Positions 29,166 to 37,133 of a stretch of 64,000 nt of DNA are shown piece by piece (positions within the stretch are counted from its first letter, which is position 1; each line of letters starts with the position of its first letter). A program made the translations under genes and the position numbers. Source of the stretch: Paenibacillus sacheonensis (lineage in GTDB: Bacteria > Bacillota > Bacilli > Paenibacillales > Paenibacillaceae); contig NZ_JAAAMU010000003.1 in the NCBI RefSeq assembly GCF_009909195.1, forward strand, positions 372,001 to 436,000, read 5' to 3'. The notes beneath the pieces are model-generated. The model made no database searches. It was not told the DNA's origin and worked only from the letters and a program-made list of their open reading frames with translations.

Positions 29166-29966
29166 ATGAGCTTTCAGTTGGCTGGCAAGACGGCAATCGT
29201 AACCGGCGGAAGCGGGGGGATCGGATTGGCGATTGCCAAATCGTTATACCGGGAGGGCAGCAATATCGTCATTGCCGCGCGCGACCGGGGACGGCTCGAG
29301 GAGGCTCGGGAGGCCATACGGTCGCAGTCCGGAATTGCGGGCGAACCGGAGGTCTTGATCGCGGGCGGGGATTTGCGCGATGCGGATGCTGTGCACCGGG
29401 TCGTCGATACGGCAGCGGAACGGTTCGGAGGCGTGGATATTCTCGTGAACAACGCGGGTTCGGCGCAAGCCGGTTCATTTCTGGATCTGACGGACGGCGC
29501 TTTCACGGACACCTGGAATTTAAAGCTGCTGGGGTATATTCGGACCGTGAGGGCGGTGCTGCCGCATTTTCTCAAGCAGGGCGCGGGCAGCATCATCAAT
29601 ATCGTCGGCACAGCGGGCCGGACCCCGTCGCCGTTGTTCCTCCCGGGCTGTACGACGAACGCCGCGCTGCTCAACTTCGCCAAAGGAATCTCGAAGGAAC
29701 TGGCAAAGAGCGGCATTCGCATCAACTCCGTCTCGCCGGGATTGACGGCAACGGATCGTGCGGAGATACTCGCGCAGCAGCAGGCCGATGCCAAAGGCAT
29801 CCCGGTTGCGCAGTACAAGGCGGAGAGCGCGGGCGCCATTCCGCTCGGCCGTTACGTGGAGCCGCAGGAAATCGCGGACATCGTGCTGTTCCTCGCATCG
29901 GACAAGGCCGGGTCCATCACCGGCGCGGAGATCGTCGTGGATGGCGGGCAGCAGCCGGGCGTGTAA
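29166..29966 (+). CDS. Short-chain dehydrogenase/reductase family protein lacking the catalytic Tyr and Lys
   Basis: The 266 residues form a complete SDR Rossmann fold. The cofactor motif TGGSGGIG (about 14-21), LVNNAG and the C-terminal ITGAEIVVDGGQQPG are present. Where active members have Ser then Tyr-x-x-x-Lys, this protein reads IVGTAGR and PGCTTNAAL, so all three catalytic residues appear replaced. It may bind a cofactor without ordinary reduction, or use other residues. It is followed after 83 bp by a TauD-like dioxygenase gene in the same direction; the pair may modify one substrate. A GGAGGAATGGAGC region precedes the ATG. Confidence 0.85.
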   Translation: MSFQLAGKTAIVTGGSGGIGLAIAKSLYREGSNIVIAARDRGRLEEAREAIRSQSGIAGEPEVLIAGGDLRDADAVHRVVDTAAERFGGVDILVNNAGSAQAGSFLDLTDGAFTDTWNLKLLGYIRTVRAVLPHFLKQGAGSIINIVGTAGRTPSPLFLPGCTTNAALLNFAKGISKELAKSGIRINSVSPGLTATDRAEILAQQQADAKGIPVAQYKAESAGAIPLGRYVEPQEIADIVLFLASDKAGSITGAEIVVDGGQQPGV

Positions 29967-30049
29967 AGCGGGAAGGAAAATAAGAAAAAGCGATAAAGCA
30001 AAAAAGCGATAAAGCGAAATCATATTCCACTCTTATAGGAGGTTTTTCC

Positions 30050-31021
30050 ATGAGCAACGTTCAAAATGAAGCGGTTATCAGCCAATCAATCGAGGTCCGT
30101 CCGGTGTCGGGCCGAATCGGCGCCGAAATCAGAGGCGTCACGCTCTCCTCGCAGTTGGACGCGGAGACGATCGGCTACATCCGGCAAGCGCTGCTGAAGC
30201 ATAAGGTCGTCTTCTTCCGCGGTCAGTCGCAGCTGGACGATGCGGGACAGGAAGCGTTCGCGAAGCTGCTCGGCAGTCCCGTCGCCCATCCGACCGTGCC
30301 GATCAAGCAGGGCACCGACTACGTGCTGGAGCTGGATTCGCGGCATAGCCGCGCGGATTCCTGGCATACGGACGTGACCTTCGTCGACGCTTATCCGCAA
30401 GCCTCCATCCTGCGTGCTGTTATCGTGCCGGAAGCCGGCGGAGACACGGTCTGGGCGAATGCGGCGGCGGCCTACGATCATTTGCCGGAAGAGCTCCGCG
30501 GGCTCGTCGACCGTCTGTGGGCGCTGCACTCCAACGAATACGATTACGCGGCTTACCGCAGCAGGGTTACCGAGGATAAGGAAGGGGAGCGCAGATACCG
30601 CGAAGTCTTCGCTTCCACGGTGTACGAGACGGAGCATCCGCTCGTGCGCGTGCATCCGGAGACGGGAGAGCGTTCGCTCCTGCTCGGCCATTTCGTCAAG
30701 CGGATCCTCGGTCTCTCTTCCGCGGATTCGGCGCAGCTGTTCGCCCTGCTGCAGCGCCATATTACAAGCCTCGAGAATACGGTCCGCTGGCGCTGGGAAG
30801 CTGGCGATGTCGCGGTCTGGGATAACCGTGCCACGCAGCATTACGCCGTGAACGACTACGGAGACCAGCAGCGTATCGTACGCCGGGTGACGATCGACGG
30901 CGACGTGCCCGTGAGCATCGACGGCAAGCGCAGCGTGACGCGCAAGAAAGCACCGAATGCGGCACCGGCGCAGCAAGCCGGGCAAGCGGCAGAATCGGCA
31001 AGCGGGCAGGAATCGGCTTAA
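30050..31021 (+). CDS. TauD/TfdA-family Fe(II)/2-oxoglutarate dioxygenase
   Basis: This 323-residue dioxygenase resembles taurine dioxygenase. The iron ligands are His106 and Asp108 in SWHTDVTF and the distal His264 in NRATQHYAV, and Arg275 or Arg278 in the QQRIVRRV segment should bind 2-oxoglutarate. Members desulfonate taurine or alkylsulfonates or hydroxylate other small acids. TATAGGAGG lies upstream of the ATG. A Ala/Gln-rich tail ends the protein. No sulfonate transporter is adjacent, so the substrate is open. Confidence 0.9.
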   Translation: MSNVQNEAVISQSIEVRPVSGRIGAEIRGVTLSSQLDAETIGYIRQALLKHKVVFFRGQSQLDDAGQEAFAKLLGSPVAHPTVPIKQGTDYVLELDSRHSRADSWHTDVTFVDAYPQASILRAVIVPEAGGDTVWANAAAAYDHLPEELRGLVDRLWALHSNEYDYAAYRSRVTEDKEGERRYREVFASTVYETEHPLVRVHPETGERSLLLGHFVKRILGLSSADSAQLFALLQRHITSLENTVRWRWEAGDVAVWDNRATQHYAVNDYGDQQRIVRRVTIDGDVPVSIDGKRSVTRKKAPNAAPAQQAGQAAESASGQESA

Positions 31022-31054
31022 GCAGTAAGGAATAAGCATAAAACGTCTCCCTAT

Positions 31055-31110
31055 AGAGCCTTGAAGCCAGTGCGAGCAACCGCTGCGTCTTCGAGGCTCT
31101 TCAATTTTTT
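31055..31110 (+). terminator. Terminator of the SDR-dioxygenase operon
   Basis: AGAGCCTTGAAG (31055-31066) pairs with CTTCGAGGCTCT (31089-31100), one G-U pair, followed by TCAATTTTTT. Confidence 0.8.
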
Positions 31111-31205
31111 CTGCACATGCCTAAACTCCCGTCAAGACGTATTCGCGTCTATGAACGATGGTTCCTTAATAGGACAGCGCTATGTATACTTATGGAACCA
31201 ACTAT

Positions 31206-31230
31206 GGAACCATTTTCCCTCTCTATCGTC
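31206..31230 (+). promoter_or_regulatory. Candidate ECF-type, probably autoregulated promoter
   Basis: GGAACC at 31206-31211 and CGTC at 31227-31230 are 15 bp apart, the general form of ECF sigma promoters. The predicted transcript would start about 15 bp before the sigma gene start codon. A second GGAACC lies at 31194-31199 and an inverted one at 31160-31165. Confidence 0.55.
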
Positions 31231-31250
31231 TACTTTCCGAGGTGAACATT

Positions 31251-31817
31251 TTGCAATTCGATTATTTGAAGCATGTAACGGACGGCTTGGACCGGGACGC
31301 GGTGCTGAATGAGCTTATGACCGCCTACGGCAAGGATGTCTGGCATTTCGCTTTCTTCATGACGCATTCGCGAGAGATGGCGGACGATATTTCCCAAGAC
31401 GTGTTCGTGAAGGTGTATCGGCAGCTGTACGAGTTCCGCGGGCAGTCGTCGATTAAGACCTGGCTGCTGGCCATCACCCGCAACACGGCGCGCGATGCCC
31501 TGCGATCGGCTTGGATGAGACGCGTCGTGCTGTTCGGCGCCGTTAATCCGAGCTCGGGCGCATCTCCATCGGCGGAACGGGAGAGCATGGACAAGCTGCT
31601 GACGGAGGAACTGTGGGCGGTCGTCTTGAACCTGCCGCGGAAGCTTCGGGAAGTGCTCCTGATGAACAGCCATTACGGTCTCTCCATGCAGGAGATGGCG
31701 GACATGCTTCATCTATCGGTCGGCACGGTGAAGTCGCGGCTGCACCGCGCGCGAACGGCGGTCAACCGTCGGCTGTCCCAGGAAGCGTCTTGGACCGGGG
31801 AGGAAGAATGGACATGA
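31251..31817 (+). CDS. ECF-type RNA polymerase sigma factor
   Basis: This sigma-70 family factor of about 188 residues has region 2 (DDISQDVFVKVYRQLYEFRG, SSIKTWLLAITRN) and region 4 (LPRKLREVLLMNSHYGLSMQ, SVGTVKSRLHRAR) and no region 3, as in ECF factors. TTG 31251 is chosen because CGAGGTGA lies just upstream; an earlier ATG at 31182 would precede the candidate ECF promoter. The gene overlaps by 10 bp a membrane protein whose cytoplasmic head is placed to act as its anti-sigma. The regulon is unknown but should include promoters with GGAACC and CGTC. Confidence 0.93.
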   Translation: MQFDYLKHVTDGLDRDAVLNELMTAYGKDVWHFAFFMTHSREMADDISQDVFVKVYRQLYEFRGQSSIKTWLLAITRNTARDALRSAWMRRVVLFGAVNPSSGASPSAERESMDKLLTEELWAVVLNLPRKLREVLLMNSHYGLSMQEMADMLHLSVGTVKSRLHRARTAVNRRLSQEASWTGEEEWT

Positions 31818-33361
31818 AGGAACCGGTACATGATTGGGAGCGCCGCCTTGCGGGCAAGCCTCCCGTCAAGAATGGGTTCACCTCGGAACTCGAACGTAAA
31901 GTGAGGGAACGCATTCGAATGAACACGACTAAGCGAAAATCGCCCCTGCGGGCGGCGGCCGCCGGCATGAGCTTCGTCCTCCTGCTCGGAGGCGGGTGGT
32001 TGTACAGAGACGATATTGAGGGGCTGCTGCGCCCGGCTGCGACTTCGGACGTACCCGCGGCACTCAGCAAGGATCCCCTGGCGGACAAGGCGTATCGGTT
32101 GAAGGTGCAGCAGTTCGAGCAAATGAACACCTTCGAGTATTACCTGAAGAAGCCGTTCGTTATCCGGCACCCTTCCGTCCGCATGGACATGCTCAACGCC
32201 TCTTACGACCTGGCGGCAGATCCGGAGAAATTCGAGGCTTGGTTCGACAGCGAGCAGCCGGATTTCGTGCAAATTCCCATGAACGTGTATGCGAAGCTCG
32301 CGGCGGACGGGAAGTTGAAGCCGCTGGACGCTTTAATCAAGGAGGACCGATTCGATCTGGGCACGCTGCATGCGCCGCTGGTCGATTATCTTCGCCAAGC
32401 CGGCGGGAGCGGGGAGTTGTACGGCTTGTCCGCGGATTATGGCTCCTCGGCGCTCTACGTGAATGAAGACGTCTTCGCGGCCAAGGGCGTGCCGCTGCCG
32501 GCAGGCGAGCTGACCATCGGCGAGATTCTCCAGCTGGCGCAGCGATTCGAAGGTACCGGCGTGAATGGCTTGAGCACGGCGGACAGGAGCAATACATTCG
32601 CGATGGCGCAGCTGATCGGTCAGACGACGGGACTTCGGACATTGACCGATGCGGACGGCCGCTTGCAGGCAACCGTCGATTCCGATGCCTGGAGGAAGGT
32701 CTGGACGGAAGTCGCGGACGGGTATAACGACGGCTGGATCAACCAGTCGAAGCCGATCGACTACGGGAAGGGCAGCATATTAATGAAGGATCTTGCGAAG
32801 CAGGATACGTTCGTGCTCGGCCAAGCGGCAATGGCCATTAAGGAAAGCTATTATTACCAAAACCTCGAGACGTACGAGCAGGAAGGCGTCAAGACGCCGA
32901 ACTGGTCGACGGTTCCCATCCATGTCGATGCGTCCGCTTCGAATCCGGATGCGTTTCTCAATACGCAGACCGTTTATGCGATAAATGCGGCTTCGACCCA
33001 GACGGATGCCGCTTGGGAGCTGCTTCGTTATGTTGTCGGAGGATCTTGGCGCACTGGCCTGGATGCGCGGAATATTCTAGCCCGGCAGCTGATGGCCAAC
33101 AAGTCCGTCATGAACGAGGAAGGGAGCAAGCATTGGCAGGCATTCTACGATACGAAGGTCGACCCGGTCAAGGCGGCCAAGAGTATGGCGCTCAAAAGCA
33201 GCTCCTCATATATCAAGGCGGCAGGACTGGTCTATAAGCTTGGCGGCGAAGCGATGGATGCCGTCCTGAAGGGAACGTTAACCGTCGATCAAGCGCTCGG
33301 AGAGTTTCAGCAGAAGCTGGACGTTCAGCTTGCCGGCATCGGGAAGGAGGCGGAGAAGTGA
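31808..33361 (+). CDS. Membrane-anchored solute-binding-domain protein, candidate anti-sigma factor
   Basis: The 517 residues read as three parts. A charged cytoplasmic head (1-47) contains a predicted helix FTSELERKVRERIR like the sigma-binding helix of small anti-sigma proteins. One transmembrane helix (about 48-66) follows. The extracellular region of about 450 residues has the family 1 sugar-binding fold (PDFVQIPMNVYAKLAADGKL, GELYGLSADYGSSALYVNED). ATG 31808 has GGGGAGGAAG upstream and overlaps the sigma gene by 10 bp. Binding of an external sugar could release the sigma factor. The order, topology and overlap are seen; the anti-sigma role is inferred. Confidence 0.75.
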   Translation: MDMKEPVHDWERRLAGKPPVKNGFTSELERKVRERIRMNTTKRKSPLRAAAAGMSFVLLLGGGWLYRDDIEGLLRPAATSDVPAALSKDPLADKAYRLKVQQFEQMNTFEYYLKKPFVIRHPSVRMDMLNASYDLAADPEKFEAWFDSEQPDFVQIPMNVYAKLAADGKLKPLDALIKEDRFDLGTLHAPLVDYLRQAGGSGELYGLSADYGSSALYVNEDVFAAKGVPLPAGELTIGEILQLAQRFEGTGVNGLSTADRSNTFAMAQLIGQTTGLRTLTDADGRLQATVDSDAWRKVWTEVADGYNDGWINQSKPIDYGKGSILMKDLAKQDTFVLGQAAMAIKESYYYQNLETYEQEGVKTPNWSTVPIHVDASASNPDAFLNTQTVYAINAASTQTDAAWELLRYVVGGSWRTGLDARNILARQLMANKSVMNEEGSKHWQAFYDTKVDPVKAAKSMALKSSSSYIKAAGLVYKLGGEAMDAVLKGTLTVDQALGEFQQKLDVQLAGIGKEAEK

Positions 33362-34725
33362 GCCTGCTTCGCTCTAAGACCAAGTGCTGCGCGAAGAATG
33401 CGTTCGCGCTGCTAGCGAGTCTGCTGATTACAAGCCTGCTATTGGGCGGATGCGCGCAGAAGACGTCCGGCGGCGAATCCGCGGAGCAGGGAACGATACG
33501 CATCGCGCTTCCCAATAAGGATTCTTACGCGTACTGGCTCGGGGACTACGTATCGGCGGCTTACCCCGAGCTTAAGGTCGAGCTGATCGACATGGAGCCT
33601 GACTATAGAAATCCGGCGACGTTGGAGGAATACGAGCGGAAGCTGAAGGCAGAGAAGCCGGATCTGGTGCTGCTGGGGTTCTCGGGCAAATATCCCGGCT
33701 TGACGGCCGACGGGCTGCTGGAGGATTTGTCGCTGCGCATGAGCGCGGACGGAATGAAACAAGACGATTATTATCCCGGCATGCTCGAGAAGCTCAAGCG
33801 CGAGGGCGGCGGCAATTTGTACGCGGTCACTCCGGCGTTCCAAGCTTACGCGCTGTATTACAATGCGGATTTGTTTCATAAGTACAACGTAAGCCTGCCC
33901 CGAAACGGCATGACGATGATGGATGTGATGGACTTGGCCAGCCAGTTCGCCAGGGCGGGCAGCCATAAAGACGGCATCGTCGGGTATCATCAACCTTTCG
34001 GCAGCATGCCGAACCAACTTCTATTCACCTTATCGAATCGCGAAGGCGTGCAGGCCTATGATTTCAGATCCGGCCATGTCACGATCGATACGCCGGCTTG
34101 GCGGAAGATCATCTCTACCGTCGTCGAGCTCTATAAGAACGGCACGTTCTTGATGCAGGACGTGAAGGGCGAGATGATAGACGGCACGCTTACCTATGGA
34201 CCCGATGAGGTGAACGAGGCGGATCTGTTCAAGAAGGGCAAGTCGGCGATGACGATCGCGGGGTATCATGACATGAGCGGGTTGAAATTCGAGACGGGCA
34301 GGGTCACGCCGCCCGTCAGCTCCGTGGATATGCAGCGATCCGTCGATATCAGCATGAACAACTACATGGCCATCCCTGCAGGCGCGGAGCGCGCTGACCT
34401 GGCGTGGGAGATTATTCGATTCATGCTGAGCGACTATGTCGCGAAGGTCAAATCCGGCTTGGACGAAGATATGCCGGTCAACAAAGCGTATATGAACTAC
34501 GATACGGATCCCCTGCTGCCAGCGTTATACGAGATTCTGCCGAGCAATGAGCCATCGTCCGTATCCATGGAAGGGTATGATCCCAAGTTCACGTCGTTGT
34601 TCTTCGAGCTGGAGGACCGCGAAATCGCGGCGGCGGTGAAAGGCGAGAAAAGCGTCGAGGCCTGCATCGCGGCTATTCAGAAGGAAGGCCAGGCGCTCAT
34701 GGATGCCGCCAAACCGAAGAAATAA
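33358..34725 (+). CDS. Solute-binding lipoprotein in the sigma-factor operon
   Basis: This 455-residue lipoprotein (lipobox LLLGGC, Cys32) has the family 1 extracellular solute-binding fold (KPDLVLLGFSGKYPGLTADG, ALYYNADLFHKYNVSLP, WEIIRFMLSDYVAKV). Its GTG start overlaps the previous stop (GTGA), so it is coupled to the membrane sensor gene. It shares the fold pattern of the sensor ectodomain and may be a duplicated partner that hands ligand to it. No permease follows, which sets it apart from transport operons and favours a sensing role. Confidence 0.85.
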   Translation: MSLLRSKTKCCAKNAFALLASLLITSLLLGGCAQKTSGGESAEQGTIRIALPNKDSYAYWLGDYVSAAYPELKVELIDMEPDYRNPATLEEYERKLKAEKPDLVLLGFSGKYPGLTADGLLEDLSLRMSADGMKQDDYYPGMLEKLKREGGGNLYAVTPAFQAYALYYNADLFHKYNVSLPRNGMTMMDVMDLASQFARAGSHKDGIVGYHQPFGSMPNQLLFTLSNREGVQAYDFRSGHVTIDTPAWRKIISTVVELYKNGTFLMQDVKGEMIDGTLTYGPDEVNEADLFKKGKSAMTIAGYHDMSGLKFETGRVTPPVSSVDMQRSVDISMNNYMAIPAGAERADLAWEIIRFMLSDYVAKVKSGLDEDMPVNKAYMNYDTDPLLPALYEILPSNEPSSVSMEGYDPKFTSLFFELEDREIAAAVKGEKSVEACIAAIQKEGQALMDAAKPKK

Positions 34726-34772
34726 GCATGGAAATCTGCGATGGCCGGTATTCATTTCCACAGGTCTTATGG

Positions 34773-34778
34773 TATAGT
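34773..34778 (+). promoter_or_regulatory. Candidate -10 box of the antitoxin RNA
   Basis: TATAGT at 34773-34778 with TTCATT 16 bp upstream gives a modest sigma-A promoter pointing towards the toxin gene. Confidence 0.4.
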
Positions 34779-34801
34779 AAGTAAAGAATGGCCTAACAGG
34801 C

Positions 34802-34828
34802 AAAAGGAGCCGGCGGCAACCGACTCCT
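34802..34828 (-). terminator. Terminator of the toxin mRNA
   Basis: On the minus strand AGGAGTCGG pairs with CCGGCTCCT (one U-G pair), followed by TTTT. It lies about 90 bp beyond the toxin stop, giving a long untranslated 3-prime region opposite the antitoxin RNA. Confidence 0.55.
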
Positions 34829-34885
34829 CGCGCGACTCACCGCTGTTAAGGGCGGAAGGCTCTGGTTCAGATATGAGATTTATAG

Positions 34886-34926
34886 TAGACCGCATACCTT
34901 TGCGAGAGGGCGGTCTATTTTTTTTT
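34886..34926 (+). terminator. Terminator of the antitoxin RNA
   Basis: TAGACCGC (34886-34893) pairs with GCGGTCTA (34910-34917), followed by nine T. The right arm overlaps the toxin stop codon on the opposite strand. Confidence 0.8.
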
Positions 34927-34998
34927 GAGGTAAGAGAGCAGTGCGAGAATAAACATGCCGAACGTGATCATCAGCGTTATCGCATCGTGTGTCTCCAT
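34915..34998 (-). CDS. Holin-like type I toxin, 27 residues
   Basis: The 27-residue peptide starts METHDAITLMITFGM, has one hydrophobic helix and ends LLSYLKKK, the pattern of the Bacillus BsrE/BsrG/TxpA holin-like toxins that insert in the membrane. The ATG follows a near-perfect GGGGAGGTGAT ribosome binding site. A consensus TATAAT and a LexA box lie upstream, and an antisense RNA is predicted from the other side. The antitoxin would bind the mRNA 3-prime region and promote its decay. SOS control would allow expression after DNA damage. Confidence 0.85.
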   Translation of the reverse strand: METHDAITLMITFGMFILALLSYLKKK

Positions 34999-35060
34999 GG
35001 CATCACCTCCCCTCGGGGAGAGCTAGCCGACCGCCCTTGCAAGCCACTCATCGCTTCTTC

Positions 35061-35090
35061 ATTATATACGAACACAAGTTCGCATGTCCA
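35061..35090 (-). promoter_or_regulatory. Toxin promoter
   Basis: On the minus strand, TGGACA (35090-35085) and TATAAT (35066-35061) are 18 bp apart, both near consensus. The transcript would begin about 55 bp before the toxin start codon. Confidence 0.75.
35069..35082. promoter_or_regulatory. LexA (SOS) box inside the toxin promoter
   Basis: CGAAC-ACAA-GTTCG has both half-sites of the Firmicutes LexA consensus intact and sits in the spacer between the -35 and -10 boxes, where bound LexA would block RNA polymerase. Confidence 0.7.
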
Positions 35091-35198
35091 TCGTTATTTT
35101 GGGACATCTTGGCAGGGCGTTGGTCCTGTTTTAGGTGGCGTTAGAATTGTAGAGAACGGTGGCCGAGCATGTGACAGTGATTTGAAGGATATACGAAC

Positions 35199-35270
35199 AT
35201 GATTACCGTAGCAATCAAGGAGAAAGATCGGGAATATTATCAATCCGTTCGATACCTTCTACTCATGTAG
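35199..35270 (+). other. Short open frame, possible regulator remnant
   Basis: A 23-codon frame (MITVAIKEKDREYYQSVRYL at the start) after GAAGGAT. It may be a remnant of a response regulator N-terminus or chance. The rest of 35091-35372 holds nothing I can name. Confidence 0.25.
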
Positions 35271-35372
35271 TACATTTTAATTCCTCTGTTTTTTAGTGGT
35301 TACTTGCGATATGCTTATAGGTTGCGTGAAAGTTCAGGATAATCCGTGCAGAACGGGCAGGTGAGAAAAGTG

Positions 35373-37133
35373 ATGTTAACCCGATTATTCACCCGATACC
35401 GCAATATGCTTATCCGTAGTAAAATCACGATCGTGTTTATTCCGATCGTTGTTTTGCCGCTTTTCGTCGTAATCTATACATCCAACTACGTTTTCACCAA
35501 ATCGACCATCGAGAAAACGAAAGCGAATATCGCCGGAGAGTCAAGCTTGATCATCAGCCGAATCGATAGCTTATACAATAGCGTGGAGACGAGCTCCCGC
35601 GTCCTTACGGTGCAAATTAACAGCGCTTACCAGGAGAAGGCGAACAGCTTGGAGCTCCCGGAAGTTATGCTTCGCAATGAAATACAGACGGCGCTGAGTT
35701 TTAACTTGGATGCCTTTAAGGATATAGAGTCGATCGCCTTTATCGATACCCATGGGAGCATCTATGCTTCCAATACGAAATTGGGGAATAACCTGAACCT
35801 GGCAATAAAAAGCGAGATGGTCGCGAGCATTAAAAAGATTATTTCTCCGGTGCGCCTTTGGTTTCCGATGGAAATCAGAAATTTTCTGGTTACGGACGAT
35901 AAAACGCCAATTCTTTCTGTGGGCAATAGAATCAACAATATAGATACGGGCGAGCTCCTAGGAGTTCTCGTATTCAATGTGAGGGAAGATACGATCTCTT
36001 CGATTTTTCCCAAAGACGAAACCTTAAACACTGGCGTATATACGTTAGTCGATAACACAGGGACAATTATTTCATCGCAGAACAAAGCGGACCTGCTGCA
36101 AAAGTCCATTGCCGATAAACGCCGCTATTTGGTTTCGACCACGTCCTTTTCCCAGCTGGGCTGGGAGTTAATCAATCAAGTTCCGCTTCGGCAATTGTCC
36201 AAGGACAAGCTTCAGAATTCGTTGATTATCCTCATCGTAGGGCTGCTTTGCACTTTGATCGCGGTATTCGGCGCTTTCTTCCTGTCGCGGCTTATTGCCA
36301 AGCCGATCGTTCAATTAACCCATACGGCCAAGCGGATACGCGAAGGGAACCTCAATACGACAAGCTTGATCCGAACTCAGGACGAGGTGGGTATTCTCGC
36401 AAGTGTATTTAATGAAATGATGGCACAGGTCAAATTGCTGCTGGAAAAGGTGGGGCAAGAACAGAAGAAAAAGCGCGAATACGAGTTTGCCTTGATCCAA
36501 TCGCAAATCAAGCCGCATTTCTTCTACAACTCGCTGGATCTGATTTATGTGCAATGCGAATCGGGACAAGCCAAAGAAGCCGCCGAAACCACCATGGCTT
36601 TAGCCGACTTCTACCGGGTTTCCTTAAGCAAAGGCAAAGAAATCATTCCGCTTAAAGAAGAATTGCAGAATACGCAAGCCTATCTGTTTATCCAGAAGAC
36701 GCGTTACTCCGATATCATCGATTTCAGCATCGACGTCGGCGAAGAGTTAGGGGAATATTCGATTATGAAATTAACGCTGCAGCCGCTTGTGGAAAATTCG
36801 ATTTATCACGGTCTGCGAACGAAAAACGGCGGCGGCAAGATCGAAGTCAGCGGCTATAAGCAGCATAACGATATCGTTCTTGTGGTAGCGGATAATGGCG
36901 TGGGGATTCCGGCCGAGAAACTCCAGGAGCTTCAGGTATGGAATAAAGACGGTTCTGGCGTGCATTCTTTCGGATTAAGGAGCGTGAACGAGCGAATCAA
37001 GCTTTACTACGGAGAGGAATACGGAATCACGATTAACAGCGAAAAGAATGCAGGAACCGTGATAACCATTCGTATCCCTCAGCGTAGAGAGGTGTCGGAT
37101 CATCAACGCGCCGGCTCGCAGATGACGATTTGA
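35373..37133 (+). CDS. YesM-family sensor histidine kinase
   Basis: This kinase of about 586 residues has helices at about 17-37 and 280-300 flanking an extracellular Cache-type sensor. A HAMP domain, a His_kinase domain (KPHFFYNSLDLIY) and an HATPase domain (LVENSIYHG, DNGVGIP) follow. ATG 35373 has GCAGGTGA 8 bp upstream. The protein should end near VITIRIPQR; about 16 extra residues come from a decayed glycosidase gene running in from the other strand. Its partner regulator is at 38294, beyond that remnant. It probably senses a glycan breakdown product and controls the transporter at 40065-43311. Confidence 0.92.
   Translation: MLTRLFTRYRNMLIRSKITIVFIPIVVLPLFVVIYTSNYVFTKSTIEKTKANIAGESSLIISRIDSLYNSVETSSRVLTVQINSAYQEKANSLELPEVMLRNEIQTALSFNLDAFKDIESIAFIDTHGSIYASNTKLGNNLNLAIKSEMVASIKKIISPVRLWFPMEIRNFLVTDDKTPILSVGNRINNIDTGELLGVLVFNVREDTISSIFPKDETLNTGVYTLVDNTGTIISSQNKADLLQKSIADKRRYLVSTTSFSQLGWELINQVPLRQLSKDKLQNSLIILIVGLLCTLIAVFGAFFLSRLIAKPIVQLTHTAKRIREGNLNTTSLIRTQDEVGILASVFNEMMAQVKLLLEKVGQEQKKKREYEFALIQSQIKPHFFYNSLDLIYVQCESGQAKEAAETTMALADFYRVSLSKGKEIIPLKEELQNTQAYLFIQKTRYSDIIDFSIDVGEELGEYSIMKLTLQPLVENSIYHGLRTKNGGGKIEVSGYKQHNDIVLVVADNGVGIPAEKLQELQVWNKDGSGVHSFGLRSVNERIKLYYGEEYGITINSEKNAGTVITIRIPQRREVSDHQRAGSQMTI

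Larger units (their letters stand above)
34785..34926 (+). ncRNA. Putative antisense antitoxin RNA
   Basis: A transcript from the promoter at 34773 would run about 140 bases to the strong terminator ending at 34926. It is convergent with the toxin mRNA and overlaps the toxin 3-prime end and untranslated region, as in TxpA/RatA and BsrE/SR5. The start point is estimated from the -10 box. Confidence 0.55.
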
